Origin: Nemertoderma westbladi
Lineage: Eukaryota > Xenacoelomorpha > Nemertodermatida > Nemertodermatidae
DNA length: 28,888 bases
Reading direction: 5' to 3'
Assembly: GCA_032718475.1 (NCBI GenBank)
Contig: JAUCBJ010004891.1
Location: 1-28,888, forward strand
A program made the translations under genes and the position numbers. Shown here piece by piece: positions 1 through 10,043 of the stretch; positions within the stretch are counted from its first letter, which is position 1, and each line of letters opens with the position of its first letter. The notes under the pieces are model-generated. The model saw nothing but the letters and a program-made list of their open reading frames with translations. It made no database searches and had not been told where the DNA came from.

Positions 1-300
1 AGCAGGTTACCGTGGCGCGTTTCTTCTAACCAAAACAATAAAAGAAAGTCAATAGAACATGTTGCAGTTTTATTTTTGAGAGTAATCAGCTGTTATTTGC
101 GTCGATTTTTCCCTGGAGAGGGATGAATTCCCCCCCCCCCCCCCCCCACAATCTGATTGGGCTTGACTGGACCTAACCAATAAATTAAAATGTCAAATTA
201 TTTTCCTATCTTGGAACAATTAACCTTCTATTTATTACTCAGCCACAATAGCCTCTATTTCAGTACACCTCTTATGATAGCTAATTATTTTTTATTTTAG
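1..300. other. UNC13 intron, 3' part (no gene)
   Basis: This is intronic sequence ending in a T-rich tract and TTTTAG directly before the exon at 301. It contains a run of about 17 C residues at roughly 131-147. Bases 1-65 share a word, CTAACCAAAACAATAAA, with the interior of the MITE near 24960, so the first bases may be a fragment of that or a related repeat. No coding signal was seen. Confidence 0.6.
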
Positions 301-524
301 AACACGAAAGTCACAAACTTTGCGGCAGTGCCGACTACATGAACCTTCACTTTAAAGTCAAGTGGTTTTTCAACCAGTACGCCAGGAAGTTACCCCAGTT
401 GAAGGATCAGGTGCCGCCCTACGCCAAATGGTTTGAGCCGTTCGTCTTGAACTGGCTGGACGAAAACGAACAACTCTCCATGGAGTTCAATATAGGCGCC
501 TTCGAGAGGGATAAAAAGGATTTG
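301..524 (+). CDS. UNC13: UNC13 (Munc13) exon, MUN/MHD1 region
   Basis: This internal exon begins after a polypyrimidine tract and TTTTAG, and ends at a strong donor, TTTG|GTGAGT. The first two bases complete a codon split by the upstream intron. The peptide then reads [20 protein letters not shown] and continues through [15 protein letters not shown] and SMEF to ERDKKDL. These are hallmark words of the UNC13 MUN domain, the part that opens syntaxin and promotes SNARE assembly during vesicle priming. The exon ends in phase 0 and its peptide joins directly to the exon at 2099. Reading past the donor gives VSK and then a stop, so the open frame to 536 is read-through and not real coding. Assigning the A, B or C paralogue is not possible from this piece. 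Confidence 0.93.
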
Positions 525-1075
525 GTGAGTAAATAAAGTCGGATACAGGGGTAAAAAGGATTTGGTGTATAAATAAAGTCGAATACAGTGGTAAAAAGTA
601 TTTGGTGTATAAATAAAGTCGGATACAGTGGTAAAAAGGATTTGGTGTAGGCCTATAAATCAGACAGGAGAAATCAACTTTAAGATTGCTGTAATGTCTG
701 TATTTTATGCTCTCATGTATGTTTTTAATACCCATATTATGGAATATACTAAAATCTCAATTTCGTAACGATTTTATTATGAACTACATATTTTTACTGC
801 AAATCTAGTGCAATTCATTAAATATTTTATATTACAGTCAGTTTTTATGCAATCATTACATTAGTCTGTATGTATGGTGTATTTATTCTACGTATATTGA
901 TGTTCATACTTTCTTTGTACCAAAGCGCCTAGAACATCGCGTAAAGGCGCATAATAAATATATATTATTACGTATTATATTATAAATAAAGTCGGATACA
1001 GGGATAAAAAGTATTTGCTTAGTAGATATAGTCTGATGGACGGATAAAAAGATTTTGGGAGTAAATAAATAGGTG
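511..1075. repeat. 40-bp tandem repeat copied from the exon end and 5' splice site
   Basis: The last 14 exon bases, the donor and the following intron bases recur at 511, 551, 591 and 631 with an exact 40-bp period. Each copy has the form RTAAAAAGKATTTG, then GTGNNTAAATAAAG, then TCGRATACAG. Two further diverged copies lie at about 982-1022 and 1041-1070, the second keeping GAGTAAATAAA. In the three intronic tandem copies the donor GTGAGT has become GTGTAT or GTGTAG, so the decoy donors are weaker than the real one. The unit is not a multiple of 3 and is followed at once by TAA in the exon frame. Confidence 0.85.
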
Positions 1076-2098
1076 TAGGGATACGTATATGTGATTATGT
1101 GAGTTCCATAAATTTGGTGTTAATTAAAGGATTCATTTATTTGTTAATTACAAAATTAAAAAATCCCCTCAACCCTCAACTGTAATTGACCAAAACCTTC
1201 CATAACCTAAACTTTAACTACAGTAAAATCGGTCCCAACTTAGTTAATCGGTGTTTTAGTAATACCCACTACTACTATATCATACAATAACAGATAACTT
1301 GTTACTAAACTAAAATGTTCTAGAATTTTATTACCTCCAGCAAGCTCTCTATTGATGAGATTACCAAAACAAGTAATAATTTTAGAATTAAATAAAATAA
1401 TCCACACTGAGAGAAAAAAAGTTTTTTTCACTTCCGTCAATTTCTTTTCCTTTCCACGATGGAACGAGAAGATAACACCAGTTCTTCCACAATGAATAAA
1501 ACATTTGTTATGTATTCAATATTGTTCCAGTTTTAACAACGCAGTTATTCTTAACAAAATATGGATTCCGATCGAAATGTTGATTTTGGTATTCCAAATC
1601 TGTAAAATTTGAATTTTTTATTTTAAACAAAGCGAAATTAACAAATCTGACTCATCACCCACTATGAAGTCTATCTCACTTCAAATCCATTGCGATGTCA
1701 ATAAATAATCCTTATTAATATTATATGCAAGATACTTTATGTTGACAAATGCTGTATTCAATATCTATTCAATATGTATCCAATATTAAAATATAAGTCG
1801 AATACGTATGTCATAAAATCGCGTCATCAGCAAACTAATGGATCTCATTAAGAAATTATCTAAGTGCATTTAGTGTGTAACTGTGAATTTAATGCGATAT
1901 TTAAAATTAAAATAATTGGTTTGTACCGGTACTGTATACATTTGGTACTAGTGTAATTTATGTAGTGTATACATAAATTACACTAGCACACTATAGTAAA
2001 TATAGTAATTAACTATTTAAATTGACTGTTTAGTTTTGTGAATAAATGAGGCTTGTAAAGTTAAAAAAAAAATTTTAATCTTATATTTTATATTGCAG
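1076..2098. other. UNC13 intron, rest (no gene)
   Basis: AT-rich intronic sequence with no credible coding frame. It includes an inverted repeat of about 16 bp around 1956-1985 (GTAATTTATGTAGTG and its near-complement ATACATAAATTAC). It ends in a T-rich stretch and TTGCAG before the exon at 2099. Confidence 0.6.
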
Positions 2099-2320
2099 TT
2101 CCAGCGTAGTTCTAACCACGCCCTATTCTCGTGTTCCGTCGTCGATATTTTTGCACATCTAAACCAAAGTTTCGACATAATTCGTAAACTAGAGTGTCCA
2201 GACCCGCAGGTACAGAACATGTACATGTTGCGATTCAGTCAGACACTCAGTAAAGTTCTCAATAAGTACGCAGAACTCACGAAGAAAGAGTTCCCAAACG
2301 TTACAGGAACACAGAAAACA
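2099..2320 (+). CDS. UNC13: UNC13 (Munc13) exon, MHD1 region
   Basis: This is a 222-bp (74-codon), phase 0-0 exon between TATTGCAG and ACA|GTAAGT. The peptide starts [20 protein letters not shown], continues [16 protein letters not shown], and ends in [15 protein letters not shown]. It matches the conserved UNC13 stretch after 'ERDKKD', in which a short helical core ([20 protein letters not shown]) lies in the MUN domain. It joins the previous exon in frame with no missing residues. The less conserved tail fits the variable linker before the NNIQQL segment encoded by the next exon. Confidence 0.93.
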
Positions 2321-2529
2321 GTAAGTTATTAAATATAATATCAAGTCCTACAGGCCTACAGTGTGTAATGATTCCTTTGAACTACCCCCTTCTCATGTAT
2401 AGGCCCCCATTGTAATGAACTACCACCTTCTCCCACAGGCCCACATTGTAATGAACTACTCCCCTTCTCCCCCAGGCCCCAAATTTGTAATGAACTACCA
2501 CCTTCTCCCACAGGCCCCCATTGTAATGA

Positions 2530-3540
2530 ACTACCCCCTTCTCATACAAGCCCACATTGTAATTAACTACCACCTTCTCCTACAGGCCCCCATTGTAATG
2601 AACAACCCCCTTCTCATACAAGCCCACATTGTAATGAACTACCACCTTCTCCTACAGGCCCCCATTGTAATGAACAACCCCCTTCTCACACAAGCCCACA
2701 TTGTAATGAACTACCACCTTCTCCTAAAGGCCCCCATTGTAATGAACAACCCCCTTCTCATACAAGCCCACATTGTAATGAATTTCCTTCTCCTACAGGC
2801 CGCCATTGTAATGAACAACCCCTTTCTCATACAAGCCCACATTGTAATGAACTACCACCTTCTCATACAAGCCCACATTGTAATGAACTACCACCTTCTC
2901 CTACAGGCCCCCATTGTAATGAACAACCCCCTTCTCATACAAGCCCACATTGTAATGAACTACCACCTTCTCCTACAGGCCCCCATTGTAATGAACTACC
3001 TTCTCCTAAAGGCCCCCATTGTAATGAACAACCCCCTTCTCATACAAGCCCACATTGTAATGAATTTCCTTCTCCTACAGGCCGCCATTGTAATGAAAAA
3101 CCCCTTTCTCATACAAGCCCCCATTGTAATGAACTACCTTCTCCTAAAGGCCCCCATTGTAATGAACAACCCCCTTCTCATACAAGCCCACATTGTAATG
3201 AATTTCCTTCTCCTACAGGCCGCCATTGTAATGAACTACCACCTTCTCATACAAGCCCACATTGTAATGAACTACCACCTTCTCCTACAGGCCCCCATTG
3301 TAATGAACTACCACCTTCTCCTACAGGCCCCCATTGTAATGAACAACCCCCTTCTCATACAAGCCCACATTGTAATGAACTACCACCTTCTCTCACAGGC
3401 CCCCATTGTAATGAACTACCACCTTCTCCTACAGGCCCACATTGTAATGAACTACCACCTTCTCCTACAGGCCCCCATTGTAATGAACAACCCCCTTCTC
3501 ATACAAGCCCACATTGTAATGAACTACCCCCTTCTCATAC
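2530..3540. repeat. 72-bp higher-order (A-B dimer) section of the array
   Basis: In the 5' part of the array, units with TCCTACAGGCCCCC (type A) and units with TCATACAAGCCCAC (type B) tend to alternate, giving a 72-bp dimer. Shortened units lacking ACCACC (AATTTCCTTCTCC or AACTACCTTCTCC) also recur at about 2780, 2996, 3060, 3133 and 3201. This pattern points to block duplications inside the array and not only single-unit slippage. Confidence 0.75.
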
Positions 3541-6500
3541 AAGACCACATTGTAATGAACTACCACCTTCTCCTACAGGCCCCCATTGTAATGAACTACC
3601 ACCTTCTCCCACAGGCCCCCATTGTAATGAACTACCACCTTCTCTCACAGGCCCCCATTGTAATGAACTACCCCCTTCTCATACAAGACCACATTGTAAT
3701 GAACTACCACCTTCTCTCACAGGCCCCCATTGTAATGAACTACCACCTTCTCCCACAGGCCCCCATTGTAATGAACTACCACCTTCTCTCACAGGCCCCC
3801 ATAGTAATGAACTACCCCCTTCTCATACAAGACCACATTGTAATGAACTACCACCTTCTCCTACAGGCCCCCATTGTAATGAACAATCCCCTTCTCATAC
3901 AAGCCCACATTGTAATGAACTACCACCTTCTCCTACAGGCCCCCACTGTAATGAACTACCACCTTCTCCCACAAGCCCCCATTGTAATGAACAACCCCCT
4001 TCTCATACAAGCCCACATTGTAATGAACTACCACATTCTCCTACAGGCCCCCATTGTAATGAACAATCCCCTTCTCATACAAGCCCACATTGTAATGAAC
4101 TACCACCTTCTCCCACAGGCCCCCATTGTAATGAACTACCACCTTCTCCCACAGGCCCACATTGTAATGAACTACCACCTTTTCCTACAGGCCCCATTGT
4201 AATGAACTATCCCCTTCTCATACAAGCCCCCATTGTAATGAACTATCACCTTCTCCCACAGGCCCCCATTTTAATGAACTACCACCTTCTCCCACAGGCC
4301 CACATTGTAATGAACTACCACCTTTTCCTACAGGCCCCCATTGTAATAAACTACCACCTTCCCTCACAGGCCCCCATTGTAATGAACTACCACCTTCTCC
4401 CACAGGCCCCCATTGTAATGAACTAAAAACCTTCTCCCACAGGCCCCCATTGTAATGAACTACCACCTTCTCTCACAGGCCCCCATTGTAATGAACAAAC
4501 ACCTTCTCCCACAGACCCCCATTGTAATGAACTACCACCTTCTCCCACAGGCCCCCATTGTAATGAACTACCACCTTCTCCCACAGGCCCCCATTGTAAT
4601 GAACTACCACCTTCTCTCACAGGCCCCCATTGTAATGAACTACCCCCTTCTCATACAAGCCACCATTATAATGAACTACCACCTTCTCCCACAGGCCCCC
4701 ATTGTAATGAACTACCCCCTTCTCATACAAGACCACATTGTAATGAACTACCACCTTCTCACACAGGCCCCCATTGTAATGAACTACCACCTTCTCCCAC
4801 AGGCCCCCATTGTAATGAACTACCACCTTCTCTCACAGGCCCCCGTTGTAATGAACAATCCCCTTCTCATACAAGCCCCCATTATAATGAACTACCACCT
4901 TCTCCCACAGGCCCCCATTGTAATGAACTACCACCTTCTCCTCACAGGCCCCCATTGTAATGAACTACCACCTTCTCCCACAGGCCCCCATTGTAATGAA
5001 CTACCACCTTCTCCCACAGGCCCCCATTGTAATGAACTACCACCTTCTCCCCAAGGCCCCCATTGTAATGAACTACCACCTTCTCCCACAGACCCCCATT
5101 GTAATGAACTACCCCCTTCTCCTACAGGCCCCATTGTAATGAACTACCACATTCTCCCACAGGCCCCCATTGTAATGAACTACCCCCTTCTCCCACAGGC
5201 CCCCATTGTAATGAACTACCCCCATCTTCTACAGGCCCCATTGTAATGAACTACCACCTTCTCCCACAGGCCCCCATTGTAATGAACTACCACCTTCTCC
5301 CACAGGCCCCCATTGTAATGAACTACCACCTTCTCCCACAGGCCCCCATTGTTATGAACTACCACCTTCTCCCACAGGCCCCCATTGTAATGAACTACCA
5401 CCTTCTCCCATAGGCCCCCATTGTAATGAACTACCCCCTTCTTCTACAGGCCCCATTGTAATGAACTACCACCTTCTCCCACAGGTCCCCATTGTAATGA
5501 ACTACCACCTTCTCTCACAGGCCCCCATTGTAATGAACTACCACCTTCTCCCACAAGCCCCCATCGTAATGAACTACCACCTTCTCCCATAGGCCCTCCC
5601 ATTGTGATTAACTGCCCCCTTCTACAGGCCCCCATTGTAATGAACTAACACCTTCTCCCACAGGCTCCCGTTGTAATGAACTGCCCCCCTTCTCCTACAG
5701 GCCCTATTGTAATGAACTACCACCTTCTCCCACAGGTCCCCATTGTAATGCCATTGTAATGAACTAACACCTTCTCCCACAGGCCCCCAATGTAATGAAC
5801 TACCACCTTCTCTCACAGGCCCCCATTGTAATGAACTCCCCCCCTTCACCCATAGGCCCCCATTGTAATGAACTACCACCTTCTCCTACAGGCCCCCATT
5901 GTAATGAACTCCCCCCTTCTCCTACAAGCCCGCATTGTAATGAACTACCACCTTCTCCCACAGGCCCCCATTGTAATGAACTACCACCTTCTCTCACAGG
6001 CCCCCATTGTAATGAACTAACACCTTCTCCCACAGGCCCCCATTGTAATGAACTACCACCTTCTCCCACAGGCCCACATTGTAATGAACTACCACCTTTT
6101 CCTACAGGCTCCCATTGTAATAAACTACCACCTTCTCATACAGGCCCCCATTGTAATGAACTACCACCTTCTCACACAGGCCCCCATTGTAATGAACTAC
6201 CACCTTCTCCCACAGACCCCCATTGTAATGAACTACCACCTTCTCCTACAGGCCCCCATTGTAATGAACTACCACCTTCTCACACAGGCCCCCATTGTAA
6301 TGAACTACCACCTTCTCCCACAGGCCCCCATTGTAATGAACTACCACCTTCTCCCACAGGCCCACATTGTAATGAACTAACACCTTCTCTCACAGACCCC
6401 CAATGTAATGAACTACCACCTTCTCCGACAGGCCCCCATTGTAATGAACTACCACCTTCTCCTACAGGCCCCCATTGTAATGAACTACCCCCTTCTCTCA

Positions 6501-6593
6501 CAGACCCCCATTGTAATGAACTACCACCTTCTCCTACAGGCCCCCATTGTAATGAACTACCACCTTCTCACACAGACCCCCAGTGTAATGAAC

Positions 6594-7312
6594 TCCCCCC
6601 TTCACCCATAGGCCCCCATTGTAATGAACTACCACCTTCTCCTACAGGCCCCCATTGTAATGAACTCCCCCCTTCTCCTACAAGCCCGCATTGTAATGAA
6701 CTACCACCTTCTCCCACAGGCCCCTATTGTAATGAACTACCACCTTCTCCCACAGACCCCCATTGTAATGAACTACCACCTTCTCCTACAGGCCCCCATT
6801 GTAATGAACTACCACCTTCTCCTACAGGCCCCCATTGTAATGAACTCCCCCTTCTCATACAAGCCCACATTGTAATGAACTACCACCTTCTCCTACAGGC
6901 CCCCATTGTAATGAACTCCCCCCTTCTCATACAAGCCCACATTGTAATGAACTCCCCCCTTCACCCATAGGCCCCCATTGTAATGAACTACCACCTTCTC
7001 CTACAGGCCCCCATTGTAATGAACTCCCCCCTTCTCCTACAAGCCCGCATTGTAATGAACTACCACCTTCTCCCACAGGCCCCTATTGTAATGAACTACC
7101 ACCTTCTCCCACAGGCCCCCATTGTAATGAACTACCACCTTCTCCTACAGGCCCCCATTGTAATGAACTACCACCTTCTCCTACAGGCCCCCATTGTAAT
7201 GAACTCCCCCTTCTCATACAAGCCCACATTGTAATGAACTACCACCTTCTCCTACAGGCCCCCATTGTAATGAACTCCCCCCTTCTCATACAAGCCCACA
7301 TTGTAATGAACT
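6594..7312. repeat. About 359-bp higher-order tandem duplication in the 3' part of the array
   Basis: The block beginning at the variant unit with CTTCACCCATAGGC (about 6600) recurs 359 bp downstream (about 6959). It keeps the same order of unit variants, including the shared short unit CTCCCCCTTCTCATAC. The first 83-codon frames of the two copies, at 6624 and 6983, differ by a single residue, so this is a recent duplication. A partial earlier copy of the same leader variant lies near 5840. Confidence 0.85.
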
Positions 7313-7355
7313 ACCACCTTCTCCCACAGGCCCCCATTGTAATGAACTGCCCCCC

Positions 7356-7370
7356 TTCTCCTACTAGGCC
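7356..7370 (+). promoter_or_regulatory. Authentic UNC13 3' splice site at the end of the decoy array
   Basis: The real acceptor is CTTCTCCTACTAG|GCC. It was chosen because it alone gives a phase-0 start (ACIVMNNIQQLR) that joins the previous exon and matches UNC13. It carries one extra T compared with the array's CTCCTACAG, which puts a TAG directly before the exon in the exon frame. Use of the last decoy at 7329 would read through to a TAG at 7375-7377, so upstream decoys cannot add in-frame residues. Confidence 0.85.
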
Positions 7371-7534
7371 TGCATAGTAATGAACAACATCCAACAACTG
7401 CGGATTCAGTTAGAGAAGGTTTACGATGGGATGGGTGGGGACCGCGTAGACAGACAGGCGTCGGCTATCCTACAGGATTTACAGAAATACCTCCACGAAC
7501 TGCTCAACCAACTAGCTGCCGTATTCGCTAAGAG
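7368..7534 (+). CDS. UNC13: UNC13 (Munc13) exon, start of the MHD2 region
   Basis: The exon starts ACIVMNNIQQLRIQLEKVYD, then GMGGDRVDRQASAILQDLQ, and ends LLNQLAAVFAK plus two bases of a split codon before the donor AGAG|GTAAGG. UNC13 proteins carry the same MNNIQQLR..LEK....GG....AS.IL..LQ pattern. Entry is phase 0 and exit is phase 2, matching both neighbours. Its first 21 bases are the apparent source of the exon half of the 36-bp array unit; the B-type units match GTAATGAACAAC exactly. Confidence 0.92.
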
Positions 7535-7744
7535 GTAAGGCGACATTACATATCGGTAGGTCTGGTTTTTGCTCCAATGATTTTTCCCGCAATACAATCT
7601 AACTTTTGGTGTTATGTGCCATTATTTAACATTCCGACTCAAAATTATAATATATCGGTTTAGTATAGGAAGATAAAGATTAATATAAAAAGAAGCGTAA
7701 AAATATCTGGGCATAATTTTATCCCACTACTCGTCTTTCCTTAG

Positions 7745-7925
7745 CATGGAAATTCAGATACGTAAAACGGTTATGGAGCTGTCCAAGCTCTTACACGGGA
7801 TAAAGGGCTCTGGGAACATTCAGCTGAACAAACCCGAGGTTAAAAACGAGGTAGCTCAATGTTCGGATAATGTGTTGCGGCCTCTAATGGATCTGTTGGA
7901 TGGGAAACTATCCATGTTCGCTGAG
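7745..7925 (+). CDS. UNC13: UNC13 (Munc13) exon, MHD2 region
   Basis: The acceptor TTTCCTTAG precedes C, which completes the split codon as Ser (AG|C). The peptide reads SMEIQIRKTVMELSKLLHGI, and after a variable linker VLRPLMDLLDGKLSMFAE. It ends at GAG|GTGAGT in phase 0. The spacing and the words VLRxLMDxLDxxLS match the UNC13 MHD2 segment. The next residues of the family (CEKTVLKR) are found at the start of the exon at 18094, so no exon is missing although the intron is about 10 kb long. Confidence 0.92.
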
Positions 7926-8095
7926 GTGAGTGAAGTGGGTCTATAATTGGTAGCAAAGAAGGCGCCAAAGAGGTTAGTGGTAGGCCAAGTGTAGGAAAGT
8001 GATACTAAGTAGTGAGAAAATAAAACTATGGGAATGAGATTGAGTTGCTTTATTTGAATCTTAATTATAATGAGCAGTATTCCTCTTTATTCTCA

Positions 8096-10043
8096 GTGTT
8101 TATAATTACGGAACTGAAGGCAGCGGAAGCCCGAGTAGAGGGAACCCAGCATCACATTGCCGTTCGTCTAGCTGACCCGAACCTGCTCGAGCATGCAGTC
8201 CGCCAGGCAAATACCTGGTGCGAGGGTAAACTAGAGCAGAGGAGGGCTGACCATGACGAGAAGATTAGGTGGTGGGCAGGGAGCCTAGGGACTCCCTTAC
8301 TTAATGTCAAAGGCACAGTCCGGTGTGAAGACTGGATAGCGTTGCCTGAGATGTGGAGTCGGTGCTCAGACTTGGGGCCAAGAATCCGGTCAAAACCAAG
8401 TTTGACACCGCACTCTTCTACACACAGGTGGATTTCACCCACACCACTGATGCTGACAGAGTAAGTGTGTCCCACCATTCCCAGAATTATACGCCAGGTT
8501 GATGCGCCTCCAGCGGCAATCTGATGCTGTCGCTACAACGGCGCGTTACCTGAAGCACCAGGGATTGATTGCTGTGCCGTTCGACAAGGGGAATGGATTC
8601 TGTGTGCTGAGGAAGGAGTCATACCTCGCTCGGGCTGACAGGCCCCTACGTCCAATAACCTCCATGCCCGGCAGCATTTACCATCCTATCGCTGAGTTCC
8701 TCAGAGATATGTTGGACGCGCTGCCCGAAGGAAAGATATCGACTAACAGTGCTGGAGCTGCCAGAATTCTCGCTGAACTGGATGTAGAACCCACGGACCG
8801 TCTCTACTCACTGGACGTTGTGAGTTTATTCACTAACGTCCCACTGAGGGAAGCGGTGCAGGTCTCTGCTGATCTACTGTATGAGCAACATCCTGACACC
8901 CAGCCAATCAGCAAGGACCAATTTATTCGTCTGATGCTGTTGGCTACCAAGGATGTTATATTCCTAGATCACCATGGCAACTATACAGTACGTCTGTCAG
9001 AAAGATGGTGTCGCTATGGGGTCCCCTTTGGGTCCCATACTCGCCAACATCTTTCTCTCACAGTTAGGCGAGCAGATCACAGTGGGGACCAGGCTCAGTA
9101 CGAGGTACGTCGATGACGTGTTCAGTGTTGGAAGTAACGACCCCACTGAGAAGTTGAGGGAGGTCAATGACCTCCATCCGAATCTCAAGTTTACACTTGA
9201 GTTGGAGGAACAGGGTCGGTTGTCCTTTCTCGATATGGTTGTGACACGTACGAGTCACGCACTTTCAACTGTTTGGTACCGCAAGCCTACAGATACTGGG
9301 CTCGTCCTGAATGCTACAGTACTGTCCTGAGTCATACAAACGCGGTGTGGTTCGTGGTATGTTCCATCGTATATTTAACGTCAGTAAGGGTAGGTCTAGG
9401 GATGGTTATCCCAACTCAATACTGCTTTTGGGGGAGGGAAGTATATTCTTCACAATAACCAATATACGGATGCGATGGTCCTACATGAGCTTACTGCGGT
9501 ACAAGCCGATAGGGGGTGCACAGGCAGTGACACATGGACTGAAGTGCCAACGGTGGTTCCCACTGAGGTCATTGACCTTGATGGCAACGTGCCGGCTGAC
9601 AGTTCCACGCCCATTATCTGTAAGTTTGTGTACCGAGGCCGGGCAACCGACCTCTTTGTTCGAAGGTTGTGTGGTCTCATACCCATGTCTTACACACGGT
9701 CAGTTCGGTTTGTTTTTACAACCTCCAAACTGCGCCAGTCGCTCCTACCATTAAAACATCCTGTCCCTGATATCCTTGTTTCTAACGTCGTTAATTCTTT
9801 CTCCTGTCCCTCTTGTAAGGGGGGATATGTTGGACACACTACCCAACACCTGTTTGAACTCGTTAGACAACACCAGGACGGTACAGCCAATGACGGGAGT
9901 GAGCAGGGCAAGACTGTGCCCAACACATCATGTCGCACCGCGGCGAGCCCAATACACGATGGCTGACTGACTGGCGCGAGCTTTTTAAACATTTCAAAGT
10001 TATTGCTAGGCACCCACTGCGCCCTGTTCGGGCAAAAGCTTGA
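8096..10043 (+). pseudogene. Penelope-like retroelement remnant: RT plus GIY-YIG endonuclease
   Basis: A decayed coding region runs through at least five frames. From about 8110 an N-terminal segment reads ANTWCEGKLEQRRADHDEKI, shifts frame, and then gives LGAKNPVKTKFD. From about 8560 come VPFDKGNGFCVL and the RT motif-A region YSLDVVSLFTNVP. After a frameshift near 8980 come GVAMGSPLGPILANIFL, YVDDVF (catalytic Asp pair), LSFLDM and WYRKPTDT. After further shifts come SYKRGVVRGMFHR, then FVFTTSKLRQ and CPSCKGGYVGHTTQHL, which fits the Penelope GIY-YIG endonuclease (YVG in place of GIY/YIG). The last piece, FKHFKVIARHPLRP, ends at TGA 10043. The order RT then C-terminal GIY-YIG is diagnostic of endonuclease-positive Penelope-like elements. 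The copy cannot be active. It sits inside the UNC13 intron in the sense orientation. Confidence 0.85.

Larger units (their letters stand above)
2346..7367. repeat. 36-bp minisatellite (about 138 units) derived from the 3' splice site
   Basis: The array fills nearly the whole intron, from about 26 bp after the donor to the true acceptor. A consensus unit is CTTCTCCYACAG, then GCCCCCATTGTAATGAAC, then TACCAC. A second unit type has CTTCTCATACAAG, then CCCACATTG, then GTAATGAACAACCCC. Each unit resembles the true junction: CTTCTCCTACTAG followed by exon bases GCCTGCATAGTAATGAAC. Each therefore carries a pyrimidine tract, an AG and exon-like bases, which makes it a decoy acceptor. Units are mostly exactly 36 bp, so all frames without stops stay open for long stretches (for example 2415-4202 on +); these are artefacts of periodicity. 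The unit number is an estimate from length divided by period. The minus (template) strand is G-rich, with GGGGG, GGG and GG runs in each unit. Confidence 0.97.

Noticed and set aside
525-536. Coding extension of the first UNC13 exon to the stop at 536
   Set aside because: A strong donor (GTGAGT) follows codon TTG, and the next family residues (FQRSS) are found in the exon at 2099.
2415-6970. Long open frames (up to 595 codons) reading MNYHLLLQAPIV-type repeats
   Set aside because: They arise because a 36-bp repeat without stops stays open in frame; the stretch is intronic, has several competing frames on both strands and no start context.
2346-7367. CRISPR-like array (36-bp repeat length)
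   Set aside because: Units are directly contiguous with no unique spacers, lie in a eukaryotic intron, and match the adjacent splice junction.
2321-7367. Recursive splicing ratchet points in the array
   Set aside because: Ratchet sites need AG|GT; the decoys read AG|GC followed by C-runs, so no regenerated donor is formed.
8152-8478. 108-codon minus-strand frame
   Set aside because: Antisense to the Penelope-like N-terminal segment, which carries the recognisable protein similarity.
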